From positions 22,087 through 86,086 of the forward strand of contig JAIELH010000003.1 of NCBI GenBank assembly GCA_019753125.1: a DNA stretch of 64,000 bases, read 5' to 3'. Of this stretch, positions 36,919 to 45,951 are shown in pieces. A program made the translations under genes and the position numbers. Source of the stretch: Gallionellaceae bacterium. Lineage in GTDB: Bacteria > Pseudomonadota > Gammaproteobacteria > Burkholderiales > Gallionellaceae. The notes beneath the pieces are model-generated. The model was not told the origin of the DNA. It made no database searches and saw only the letters and a program-made list of their open reading frames with translations. The first letter of the stretch is position 1. Each line of letters begins with the position of its first letter.

Positions 36919-38122
36919 GTTCAATGTGCTTGATCGCATGGCCTCAATGAATATCGATCTCGACGAGGCCATTGACAACCTGCGTGGCGTGCGCCATCGC
37001 ACCTTCCTGTCTTTGGTGGGGATTGCAGTTGGCGCCGCATCTGTCGTTGCGCTCATCAATATCGGAGAAAATGCGGCATCGGAATCGGCCCGGCAATTTC
37101 GTTCGATGGGTACGGACATCCTGGTGGTTCAGAATGGGATAGCCATGCAGGGAGCTCGCGCCATGAATCTTGACGATATTCAGTCCATCCCCCGGACAAT
37201 CGGCCCGGAAGCCATTGCCACACCTTTTTCAACGGCCTCCGTCAAGGTCTGGCTACACGGAAAGTCAGCCGATACGACAGCGGTTGGCGTAATGCCCGAG
37301 CTTTCCGAACTGGCCCGATTAAACCCGAGTAGCGGTCGTTTTATTAATGCATTCGACGGTCATGAAACGTTTGCCGTAATCGGGCGAGGGCTGGCCGATT
37401 CGTTGGAGGCGAATTCGGCACCTATCCGCGTCGGTGAAAAAATTCGTATCGACGATTATTTTTTTACCATCGTCGGCATTCTGGATGAGTCGGCCAGAAA
37501 CCCCCTTATTCCCGTAGACTTTAACCAGTCCGTCATGGTTTCCATGAAATCTATTCGACGCGCCCTGGCATCAAATGGTGAAATTTCGGGTGCGCTGGTC
37601 AAGATTCCGGAACATGCCGATCCTGTCGTTGTCGCAGCGCAAGTGATGGATTACCTTAGAGGCAGGGCGAACAATAACGGAATCCAGGTTCAAAGCGCCA
37701 GCCAGCTTCTCGACGGCTTGCGGAAGCAAAGTCGGCTTTTTACCTTGTTGCTTGCCGGTATCGGCGCCATTTCACTCGTGGTAGGAGGAATAGGCATCAT
37801 GAACGTAATGTTGGCCGGGCTCGCAGAGCGGCAGCGGGAAATAGGTGTGCGGATGGCTATTGGGGCGCAGAGACGGGATGTGTTGCGGATGGTTTTGCTT
37901 GAGGCTGCGCTTTTGTCCTTTGTTGGCGGAGGAGCGGGAGCTTTGCTGGGGTTGGTAGTGGCGTACCTTTTTACCGTGATTTCAGGATGGGGATTTTCGA
38001 TTTCTATTTTCTCGTTGCCCACGGGTCTAGCCATGACCCTCCTCGTTGGTTTGTTCTTCGGTATTTATCCGGCGCTTAAAGCATCACAAATGTCGCCCAT
38101 TGAAGCACTCAGAGCGGAATAG
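36902..38122 (+). CDS. MacB-type ABC transporter permease
   Basis: RHRTFLSLVGIAVGAASVVALINIGENA ... GGIGIMNVMLAGLAERQREIGVRMAIGAQRRDVLRMVLLEA. Confidence 0.95.
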   Translation: MMSRLRFNVLDRMASMNIDLDEAIDNLRGVRHRTFLSLVGIAVGAASVVALINIGENAASESARQFRSMGTDILVVQNGIAMQGARAMNLDDIQSIPRTIGPEAIATPFSTASVKVWLHGKSADTTAVGVMPELSELARLNPSSGRFINAFDGHETFAVIGRGLADSLEANSAPIRVGEKIRIDDYFFTIVGILDESARNPLIPVDFNQSVMVSMKSIRRALASNGEISGALVKIPEHADPVVVAAQVMDYLRGRANNNGIQVQSASQLLDGLRKQSRLFTLLLAGIGAISLVVGGIGIMNVMLAGLAERQREIGVRMAIGAQRRDVLRMVLLEAALLSFVGGGAGALLGLVVAYLFTVISGWGFSISIFSLPTGLAMTLLVGLFFGIYPALKASQMSPIEALRAE

Positions 38123-38148
38123 CATTTCCTGTCAGCCAAGTAACAGCG

Positions 38149-38688
38149 CTAAGCCTGAGTGGAAAGCTTTAGCGCCTCTGCCGAAAGGGTGACTTGGTCT
38201 GTGCTGGTGATAGCGTTGGTGGTTGCGCCGACATGGATGCCGTTTTTCTTGAGGTTCTTCAGCATTTCATCGAGCATCATCTCGATCAGCGTCTTGGCTT
38301 TTTCGGATTTCTTTCCGGGGTTGGCTTTCTCGTCGGCTATCATGGCTTTGGCGCCCGCAAGCAGAGCTAGCGCCCCTTCCTTTGTTCCTTTGTATCTTGC
38401 ACCATTTTGTTCTTCAGGCGACATCTGGTTCATGTAGTTCACGTATGCTTCAGCAAGTTTCGCAACTCCTTGCGGGGTGGCATCCCCAGCTAAATGGCCA
38501 AATGCCGCATACTCTCGCGCATTCAATTTATTAGTTGCATCGGCGATTTGTTTATCCGTATATTTCCCAAAGTTTTTGTTGTGGGGATCGCAGCTATCGG
38601 AGATTTCTGACAAATTCTCAAGATATCTGGAGCCATTGCTGGGAACCAGTGCGCTTGTTAGTTGTGCGGTATTGATGCCATTTACCAT
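38149..38688 (-). CDS. Leaderless protein of unknown function, cassette 4 (179 aa)
   Basis: SD CAGGAG; C-terminal motif STDQVTLSAEALKLS. Confidence 0.8.
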   Translation of the reverse strand: MVNGINTAQLTSALVPSNGSRYLENLSEISDSCDPHNKNFGKYTDKQIADATNKLNAREYAAFGHLAGDATPQGVAKLAEAYVNYMNQMSPEEQNGARYKGTKEGALALLAGAKAMIADEKANPGKKSEKAKTLIEMMLDEMLKNLKKNGIHVGATTNAITSTDQVTLSAEALKLSTQA

Positions 38689-38983
38689 GAATACAGTCTC
38701 CTGTGGTTTTGTTGCTTACAGCGCCAACGGCGCTACGCCTGATTGAAAGTTTTTCGCGCATCTTTCGCAATGATTGTCTGATCTGACACTGCTCGGCGTT
38801 AGCGGATATATCGGCATGGTTTGGTTTTTTTTGAGGTTTCTCATCATTTATTTCGAACATCAACACGCGAAAAAAATGGGTTGCCCAGACTTCTTTCCTC
38901 AGCGGGATATCTCTTTGCACACCATGCTTTGCAACTTGCTGAAACTGCGTCCACCAGGTTTGGCGAACGCGGCTTTGTCGTTT

Positions 38984-39415
38984 TTACTGTATTTTAAACG
39001 TGACCGCTAATGAACAATTTGCAGGATTTGACGATGCAGACGTGATAGTTGCTGTACATGTGGCATAAGTGCCGCCTGTTGATTTTGCAGCAACGGGATA
39101 GAGGCAGGGCGAGGTAGGTGTGGATTGATTAAACGATGCAGCATCAAAATGACATTTCTTGCCGGCAGTATTGCTATAGTCGATATGAAAAGAGGTTACG
39201 TTTCCGAGGCCGGTATTGATATAGGTTTGACTCAGGGATGCACTAATCGGTGCTGGCGCAGGGAACACTGTACCCGCATAGCTCGCACTGCTCGGTGATA
39301 CCGTGGTGGTCGTGTTATTTTCGGCTGTGATGGTTATTTGAGTAGGAGCAGCAAATGCTGCGCCACTTACGAGAAGCAGCAATGTGGCGGGAAGAGCAAT
39401 TTTAATCGATTTCAT
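38984..39415 (-). CDS. Small Sec-exported protein, cassette 4
   Basis: Signal peptide MKSIKIALPATLLLLVSGAAFA; shares C-terminal KSTGGTYATCTATITS with the cassette 2 protein KSATGSGGAICTATITS. Confidence 0.8.
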   Translation of the reverse strand: MKSIKIALPATLLLLVSGAAFAAPTQITITAENNTTTTVSPSSASYAGTVFPAPAPISASLSQTYINTGLGNVTSFHIDYSNTAGKKCHFDAASFNQSTPTSPCLYPVAAKSTGGTYATCTATITSASSNPANCSLAVTFKIQ

Positions 39416-39437
39416 TTTTGACTCCTAATTTAAAAGT

Positions 39438-39536
39438 TTTACCCGGCCAGGCGAAACACCGCTGTCACTTCACAGCCCCGTTTACTTGCCATCTTCGTTA
39501 CAGCGGCTTACAAACATCCTCACCGCACCGGGCGAA
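39438..39536 (-). ncRNA. Structured leader RNA, copy 4 (diverged)
   Basis: UUCGCCCGG/CCGGGUAAA closing stem; third stem GCUGU-GAAGUG-ACAGC; conserved CUCUCCGAA block upstream. Confidence 0.7.
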
Positions 39537-39591
39537 TTTCGGAGAGTAAGAAGTGTTGGCTATGACCATATCACGCGCTAATAGCCTTGCA

Positions 39592-39611
39592 GCCTATCAA
39601 CTCTGATAGGT
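39592..39611 (-). promoter_or_regulatory. lux-box-like palindrome, cassette 4
   Basis: Minus strand ACCTATCAGAGTTGATAGGC (CCTATC...GATAGG). Confidence 0.65.
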
Positions 39612-39800
39612 AGACAGGATTGGAGAAAGATGCCCGTTAGGGTGCTCAGATGTAGTAGCCGCGATCCGATTAGGCGCTTATAAGCCATGGCGCTCTTGCG
39701 TGGCGCTTGATTCCGGATTGGCCCGAAATCTTCCAAAGCAGCTCATCCTGTCCGTTTGGTATCATGGCGGTCTTTCCGGCAACAATTCGGCAGTTTCCTC

Positions 39801-41783
39801 ATGTTAAGCAAACTCAATGCGGTACAACGCGAAGCTGCGACTTATCTGGATGGCCCCTTGCTGGTGCTGGCCGGTGCGGGCAGCGGCAAGACGCGCGTCA
39901 TCACCCACAAGATCGCTTACCTGATCCAGCAGTGCGGTTATGAGGCGCGCAACATCGCGGCGATCACCTTTACCAACAAGGCCGCCAACGAGATGCGCGA
40001 GCGTGTCGGCAGTCTGTTGCAGGGCAGCAATGCCAAGGGGCTGGTGGTCAGCACGTTTCACTCGCTCGGGATGAATATCCTGCGCGCCGAGGCGAAGCTG
40101 CTCGGCTACAAGCCGCAGTTCTCGATTTTCGACAGCGCCGATACCTGGAAGATCATCGGCGAGCTGGCCAATTCCGGCGACAAGCAGGAACTGCGCGACA
40201 TCCAGACGCAAATTTCGAACTGGAAATCCGCGTTCATCTCACCGGACCAGGCGGCGCAGCTTGCCGCGAACGCGGAGGAGAAAGTTTGTGCGCGTGTTTA
40301 TGCGCGCTATCAGGAGACGTTGCGCGCCTATCAGGCGGTAGATTTCGACGACCTGATTCATCTGCCGGTGATGTTATTCAACGAGCATCCCGAGGCACTG
40401 CTGCGCTGGCAACAGCGGCTGCGCTACCTGCTGATCGACGAATATCAGGACACCAACGATTGCCAGTACCAGTTGACCCGGCTGCTGGCGGGCAGCCGTG
40501 CCGCGTTCACCGCCGTGGGCGACGACGATCAGGCGATCTACGCGTGGCGCGGCGCAAGCGTCGAGAACCTGCACAACCTGCGCAGCGACTACGCCAACCT
40601 GCGCGTGATCAAGCTGGAGCAGAACTATCGTTCCTCGCAGCGCATCCTCAAGGTGGCGAACCACCTGATCAACCACAACACCAAGGTGTTCGAGAAGAAT
40701 CTGTGGAGCGATCACGGCATCGGCGACCCGATACGCATCTACGCGGCGCGCGATGATGAGCACGAGGCCGAGAGCGTGGTGATGAAGCTGATGTCGCACA
40801 AGTTCGAGCATCGCACGCGCTTTGCCGACTATGCGATCCTGTACCGCAGCAACCATTTGTCGCGCACGTTCGAGGAGCAGTTGCGCGCGCAGCGCGTGCC
40901 CTATACCGTCAGCGGCGGCACCTCGTTTTTCGACCGTGCCGAAATCAAGGACATCACTTCCTATTTGCGCCTGATCGCGAACCCGGACGATGATCCGGCC
41001 TTCATCCGCGCGATCACGACGCCGAAGCGCGGCATCGGCAACACCACGCTGGAAAAGCTCGGCAGCTATGCCGGGTCGCGCCAGGTCAGCCTGTTCGAAG
41101 CGGCCTTCGAGGCGCAGGTCGAACAGCAGTTGCCACCGCGCCAATACGAAGAACTGATGCTGTTCTGCAACTTTATCAACCGCATCCAGGAGCGTGCCGA
41201 CAAGGACCCGTGCGGCGAATTGCTCGACGAACTGCTGCGCGCGATCAACTACGAAACCTGGCTGTACGACTCACACGACCAGCGCCAAGCCGAGAGCAAG
41301 TGGAAGAACGTCGAAGACTTCATCGGCTGGCTCAAGCGCAAGGCCGAGGCCGACGAGAAATCATTGATCGCGATGGTGCAGACCATTGCGTTGATCAACA
41401 TGCTGGAAGGCAAGGATCAGGAACCGGATGCGGTTTCATTGTCCACGCTGCATGCGGCCAAGGGGCTGGAGTTCCCGCATGTGTTCATCATCGGCGCGGA
41501 AGAGGATATCCTGCCGTTCCGCGACAGCGATGAAAAAGGCATCGAAGAAGAGCGCCGCCTGATGTACGTCGGCGTCACCCGCGCCGAGCGCGGCCTGCAG
41601 ATCAGCTATTGCAACCGGCGCAAGCGCGGCAAGGACTGGTTCGCCTGCGAACCGAGCCGCTTTCTCGAAGAGATGCCGCAAAGCGAATTGATCTATGCGG
41701 GTGGCCACGCGGATGCCGTGTCCACGGTCAGCAAAGACGAGGGCATGGATAAGCTGGCGAGGCTGAAGGCGATGTTGAAATAG
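39801..41783 (+). CDS. rep: UvrD/Rep-family ATP-dependent DNA helicase
   Basis: [68 protein letters not shown]. Confidence 0.95.
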   Translation: MLSKLNAVQREAATYLDGPLLVLAGAGSGKTRVITHKIAYLIQQCGYEARNIAAITFTNKAANEMRERVGSLLQGSNAKGLVVSTFHSLGMNILRAEAKLLGYKPQFSIFDSADTWKIIGELANSGDKQELRDIQTQISNWKSAFISPDQAAQLAANAEEKVCARVYARYQETLRAYQAVDFDDLIHLPVMLFNEHPEALLRWQQRLRYLLIDEYQDTNDCQYQLTRLLAGSRAAFTAVGDDDQAIYAWRGASVENLHNLRSDYANLRVIKLEQNYRSSQRILKVANHLINHNTKVFEKNLWSDHGIGDPIRIYAARDDEHEAESVVMKLMSHKFEHRTRFADYAILYRSNHLSRTFEEQLRAQRVPYTVSGGTSFFDRAEIKDITSYLRLIANPDDDPAFIRAITTPKRGIGNTTLEKLGSYAGSRQVSLFEAAFEAQVEQQLPPRQYEELMLFCNFINRIQERADKDPCGELLDELLRAINYETWLYDSHDQRQAESKWKNVEDFIGWLKRKAEADEKSLIAMVQTIALINMLEGKDQEPDAVSLSTLHAAKGLEFPHVFIIGAEEDILPFRDSDEKGIEEERRLMYVGVTRAERGLQISYCNRRKRGKDWFACEPSRFLEEMPQSELIYAGGHADAVSTVSKDEGMDKLARLKAMLK

Positions 41784-41785
41784 CG

Positions 41786-42730
41786 ATGAAGCCGGAAAGC
41801 CATGCAAAAACCCTGGAATGGCTGAAGACGAACCCGTCTCTGGAGGAGCTTTGCGCCAGATACCCCGGAGAATGGGCGGCGGTGCAACAGGAAATTTCCG
41901 CGATCGTCGAGCGCGGTGTCGCGGAAGAATTGAAAACCTATCTGGAGCGCCTGTCTGCATCTGCGGCGAGGGGCAACGCTTCTTCCGGGAAACGCCAAAC
42001 GGGAGCCGCGCTGGCACAATTCATCCGCAGCCGCATGGCGCATGAGTCGGTCAAGAAGCTTTGCCTGTCCACACTGGCCGCCGATGCGGGAGCTACAAAA
42101 GGCAAATTGCGCTTCAACCTGTTCAATGGCTATATCGCCCAGAAGCTGCTGTTCTCCAAGGGGCTGGAGCGCAAGCCGGTTGCGCTGTTCTGGTTTCGCC
42201 TGTTATGGCCGCTGGTCTGGCAGAAAAAGCGCCTGATGCCGCTGGTACAACCGAAGGGGATTTATTGTTTCTATTCGCGCGAATTGGTCGAGGCGCTGGC
42301 CGGGATGATCGCTTCCAGAAACTGTCTGGAGATTGGCGCTGGGGACGGAACCCTGACGCGCTTCCTGAAAAATCAGGGTGTCCAACTCACCGCGACCGAC
42401 AACCACGGATGGGGAAACACCGTGGCATATCCGGATTGGGTTCTCAAGCTCGATGCCCGTGAGGCGTTGGCCAACCATAGGCCGGAGGTCGTCATCTGCT
42501 CCTGGCCGCCGGCGCAGAACGATTTCGAACGTTACGTGTTCACCACGCCGAGCGTGCAGCTCTACATCGTGATCGGCAGCCGCCACCAGATCGCGTCCGG
42601 CAACTGGAAAGACTACAAACAGCAAACCGCTTTCGAGCTGGAAGAGGACAAAGAACTGGGCGCGCTGGTGCTGCCACCCGAACTGGAGTCCGCTGTTTAT
42701 GTGTTCCGGCGAAAGACCAATCATGCATGA
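41786..42730 (+). CDS. SAM-dependent methyltransferase-like protein
   Basis: NCLEIGAGDGTLTRFLKNQG motif I; remainder unrecognised. Confidence 0.65.
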   Translation: MKPESHAKTLEWLKTNPSLEELCARYPGEWAAVQQEISAIVERGVAEELKTYLERLSASAARGNASSGKRQTGAALAQFIRSRMAHESVKKLCLSTLAADAGATKGKLRFNLFNGYIAQKLLFSKGLERKPVALFWFRLLWPLVWQKKRLMPLVQPKGIYCFYSRELVEALAGMIASRNCLEIGAGDGTLTRFLKNQGVQLTATDNHGWGNTVAYPDWVLKLDAREALANHRPEVVICSWPPAQNDFERYVFTTPSVQLYIVIGSRHQIASGNWKDYKQQTAFELEEDKELGALVLPPELESAVYVFRRKTNHA

Positions 42731-43064
42731 AATGTCACTGGCTGAAAGTGCACTGCAAATCATCGAGGATGCCGCGCAGAAACAGGGATTCACGCGGGTC
42801 AAAACCGTGTGGCTGGAAGTCGGCCAACTGGCCTGCGTGGAACCGGATGCGATGCGGTTTTGTTTCGATGCCGTGACACGCGGCAGCCTTGCCGAACAGG
42901 CACGGCTGGAAATCATCGAGGTAGCGGGGCAGGGCAGATGTGCGAAATGCGCGCAGGATTTTCCACTGACCGCGCTTTACGAGGCCTGCCCGGAATGCGG
43001 GAGCTATGACGTCAAGGTGACCGGCGGTAACGGGATGTGCGTCAAAGAGCTGGAAGTTGAGTAA
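42723..43064 (+). CDS. hypA: Hydrogenase nickel metallochaperone HypA
   Basis: MHEMSLAESALQII; C..C...C..C zinc site CAKCAQDF...CPECGS. Confidence 0.96.
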   Translation: MHEMSLAESALQIIEDAAQKQGFTRVKTVWLEVGQLACVEPDAMRFCFDAVTRGSLAEQARLEIIEVAGQGRCAKCAQDFPLTALYEACPECGSYDVKVTGGNGMCVKELEVE

Positions 43065-43139
43065 GCTCGTGGCTTACCAATTATTTTTAGAATAAAGCGT
43101 TCTCTTGCTTTTTATTGTATAGCTTCATAATATACACAC

Positions 43140-43439
43140 ATGATTGATCTGACCAGAATTGCCAGCTTCGATTGGGATAAAGGGAATGCCCGTAAAAATG
43201 ACAAGCACGGCGTTTCAACGGCTGAAGCGGAGCAGGTTTTTTTCAATGAACCACTTTTGTTGATTGCCGATGCGAAACACAGTCAAGGTGAGCCCCGCTT
43301 TCACGCGTTAGGCAAGACAGATGAAGGACGAACATTACACATTACTTTCACCCTGCGTAATGCCGGTGAGAAGATTCGGGTGATTTCGGCCAGAGATATG
43401 CACAAGAAGGAGCGCACAATTTATGAACAAGCAACTTAA
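43140..43439 (+). CDS. brnT: BrnT-family toxin
   Basis: FDWDKGNARKNDKHGVSTAEAEQVFFNEPLLL ... RVISARDMHKKER. Confidence 0.9.
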   Translation: MIDLTRIASFDWDKGNARKNDKHGVSTAEAEQVFFNEPLLLIADAKHSQGEPRFHALGKTDEGRTLHITFTLRNAGEKIRVISARDMHKKERTIYEQAT

Positions 43440-43689
43440 ACCGGTTCCAAAATTTGCCAATGAGGCCGAAGAGCAAGCCTTTTGGGAAAAGCACGATTCC
43501 ACGGATTACCTGGATTGGACGAAAGCCAAAAAGGTTGTGCTGCCCAACTTGAAGCCCACGACAAAAACGATTTCACTGCGGCTGCCCCAGCATCTTCTGG
43601 ATTCCATTAAAGCCGCCGCAAATTCCCGTGATGTGCCATACCAATCGCTTATCAAGGTATGGCTGCAAGAGAAGTTGCACAGCCACTAA
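43423..43689 (+). CDS. BrnA/CopG-like antitoxin
   Basis: KTISLRLPQHLLDSIKAAANSRDVPYQSLIKVWLQEKL RHH-like; overlaps brnT. Confidence 0.85.
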   Translation: MNKQLKPVPKFANEAEEQAFWEKHDSTDYLDWTKAKKVVLPNLKPTTKTISLRLPQHLLDSIKAAANSRDVPYQSLIKVWLQEKLHSH

Positions 43690-43733
43690 CCCATATTTGA
43701 TTCGTTTCAGGAATCAGAATATGGGCAAATAAC

Positions 43734-44600
43734 ATGTGTACTACTTGCGGCTGCGGCAGTGACAATACGCTGATTAATGGCATAGCCCTATCGCGGCGGA
43801 ACCACAAGCGCCCTGTGAATCAGGATGGCGCTATGGCATCCACCGGGCGCCTCGTGTTTCGCCCACATCAGCAACAGCACCACCATCACGATCCTGCGCC
43901 CCCCGACACGCCAACGCGCCGCATACAAATCGAGCAAAACATTCTCGCCAGGAATGATGCGCTGGCTGCGGACAATCGCGCCTTTTTTGCCGGGTGCAAC
44001 ACCTTCGCGCTCAATCTGGTTTCAAGCCCCGGCTCGGGCAAAACCACGCTGCTGGTGCGCACCCTATCAGCACTCAAGGGGCAGGTGGCGATGGCCGTCA
44101 TCGAGGGCGACCAGCAGACCGACAACGATGCGGAGCGCATCCGCGCCACCGGCATACCGGCCGTGCAAATCAACACCGGCAAGGGTTGCCATCTCGACGC
44201 GCAGATGGTCGGCCATGCGCTGGACGATCTGCCGCCGCTCGATGGCGGCGTGCTGTTCATCGAGAACGTCGGCAATCTGGTTTGCCCCGCGAGTTTCGAT
44301 CTGGGCGAGGCGCACAAGGTCGTGATCCTGTCGGTTACCGAGGGTGAGGACAAGCCGCTCAAGTACCCCGATATGTTCCGCGCGGCCGGTCTGATGCTGC
44401 TGAACAAGTGCGATCTGCTGCCGTATCTGGCATTCGATGCCGATCTCGCGATCGAATACGCGCACCGCATCAACCCTGGATTGCAAGTGATCCGCATCTC
44501 GGCAACCAGCGGCGAAGGGATGGCGGAATGGCTGGAGTGGATCAAGGATGGTTGCCGCAACGCTGCCGCCAAACAGCCTGTGGCAGGCACAAATGTCTGA
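43734..44600 (+). CDS. hypB: Hydrogenase nickel incorporation GTPase HypB
   Basis: MCTTCGCG N-terminal metal motif, His-rich linker, [24 protein letters not shown]. Confidence 0.97.
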   Translation: MCTTCGCGSDNTLINGIALSRRNHKRPVNQDGAMASTGRLVFRPHQQQHHHHDPAPPDTPTRRIQIEQNILARNDALAADNRAFFAGCNTFALNLVSSPGSGKTTLLVRTLSALKGQVAMAVIEGDQQTDNDAERIRATGIPAVQINTGKGCHLDAQMVGHALDDLPPLDGGVLFIENVGNLVCPASFDLGEAHKVVILSVTEGEDKPLKYPDMFRAAGLMLLNKCDLLPYLAFDADLAIEYAHRINPGLQVIRISATSGEGMAEWLEWIKDGCRNAAAKQPVAGTNV

Positions 44601-45711
44601 TTTGCATTCCGATACGGTCATTGCATTGCCCTCTGCCGGGTCATCGGTGCTGGCCTGCGGGGCATGGCTGAAAAACACCGTCTGCGTCACGCGCGGCAAC
44701 GAGGCGCATGTTTCGCAACTGATCGGCGATCTGGGCAGCGCCGAGGCGCGGCAGATGCTGGACGCTAGCGTGGCGCGCCTGTGCGAAAAACTCGATGTGC
44801 AGCCGGAGATCGTCGCGCACGACCTGCATCCCGATTTTTACAGCACCCAGTTTGCGCAAAATTATGCCGCACAGCGCGGCTTGCCGGTGATCGCAGTGCA
44901 GCATCATCACGCGCATATCGCCGCGCTCTGCGCCGAGTATCACGTTACTGAACCGGTACTCGGGCTGGCGCTGGATGGCGTGGGGCTGGGCACCGACAAC
45001 ACACCGTGGGGCGGCGAGCTGCTGTGCGTGGAGGGCGCGGGTTTCGAGCGCTTGGGGCATCTGGCACCGCTGCACCTGCCCGGCGGCGACCGTGCCGCAC
45101 GCGAACCGTGGCGCATTGCGGCGGCGGTATTATTTCAACTAGGCCGTGGCGCAGAGATTGCGCAACGCTTCCCCAACCAGCCGGGAGCGCAAACAATAGC
45201 GGCGATGCTGCAGCGCAATTTGAACTGCCCGGCCACTTCCAGCACCGGCCGGCTGTTCGATGCCGCTGCAGGGCTGCTCGGCGTGAATGAGATACAGTCC
45301 TTCGAGGCGCAAGCCGCAATCCAGTTGCAGGAGCTGGCGCAGCGTCACGGGCAGGTAGCGCCGCTGGAGGAGGGCTGGCGGATCGACGAAAAAGGCGTGC
45401 TGGATTTTTCGCCGTTGCTCGCGGTGCTGGCCGATTGCCACGATAAAGAACGCGGCGCGGCGCTGTTCCATGCGACGCTTGCCGCGGGCCTGGCCGAGCT
45501 GACGGTACGTGCCGCCAGCCAGAACGGCATTGTAGATGTCGCATTGGGAGGGGGATGTTTTTTCAACGACATCCTGCTGAACGACCTGTCCGGCAGGCTT
45601 GCCGCACAAGGGTTGCGGGTGCTGACTGCTAGGCGCATGTCGCCCGGCGATACCGCGATCTCGCTCGGTCAGGCATGGGTCGCGCTGCAATCCCTCCATA
45701 AAGGCAATTAG
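44593..45711 (+). CDS. hypF: HypF-like carbamoyltransferase, C-terminal (Kae1-like) domain only
   Basis: [59 protein letters not shown]; lacks acylphosphatase, zinc-finger and YrdC-like domains. Confidence 0.9.
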   Translation: MSDLHSDTVIALPSAGSSVLACGAWLKNTVCVTRGNEAHVSQLIGDLGSAEARQMLDASVARLCEKLDVQPEIVAHDLHPDFYSTQFAQNYAAQRGLPVIAVQHHHAHIAALCAEYHVTEPVLGLALDGVGLGTDNTPWGGELLCVEGAGFERLGHLAPLHLPGGDRAAREPWRIAAAVLFQLGRGAEIAQRFPNQPGAQTIAAMLQRNLNCPATSSTGRLFDAAAGLLGVNEIQSFEAQAAIQLQELAQRHGQVAPLEEGWRIDEKGVLDFSPLLAVLADCHDKERGAALFHATLAAGLAELTVRAASQNGIVDVALGGGCFFNDILLNDLSGRLAAQGLRVLTARRMSPGDTAISLGQAWVALQSLHKGN

Positions 45712-45713
45712 AA

Positions 45714-45941
45714 ATGTGCCTCGCGATTCCCGCCTGCATCGAACAGCTCATTGCCGGAGGCAGCGCCATCGTCAACCTTGGCGGGGTGCGCAAGGAGGTG
45801 TCGCTGGCGCTGGTCGAGGACATCGCGGTCGGCGATTATGTGATCGTGCATGTCGGGTTCGCGTTGCAGAAGCTCGATCCTGAAGAGGCGGCGCAGACGC
45901 TGGCGCTGTTTGCGGAGATCGGCGGGGCAGCATCAGAATGA
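45714..45941 (+). CDS. hypC: Hydrogenase assembly chaperone HypC
   Basis: [12 protein letters not shown] ... [17 protein letters not shown]. Confidence 0.96.
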   Translation: MCLAIPACIEQLIAGGSAIVNLGGVRKEVSLALVEDIAVGDYVIVHVGFALQKLDPEEAAQTLALFAEIGGAASE

Positions 45942-45951
45942 AACACCTGGA

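Noticed and set aside
26066-39800. Island as a prophage or ICE with its own integrase
   Set aside because: No recombinase, phage structural or conjugation gene was found in the segment
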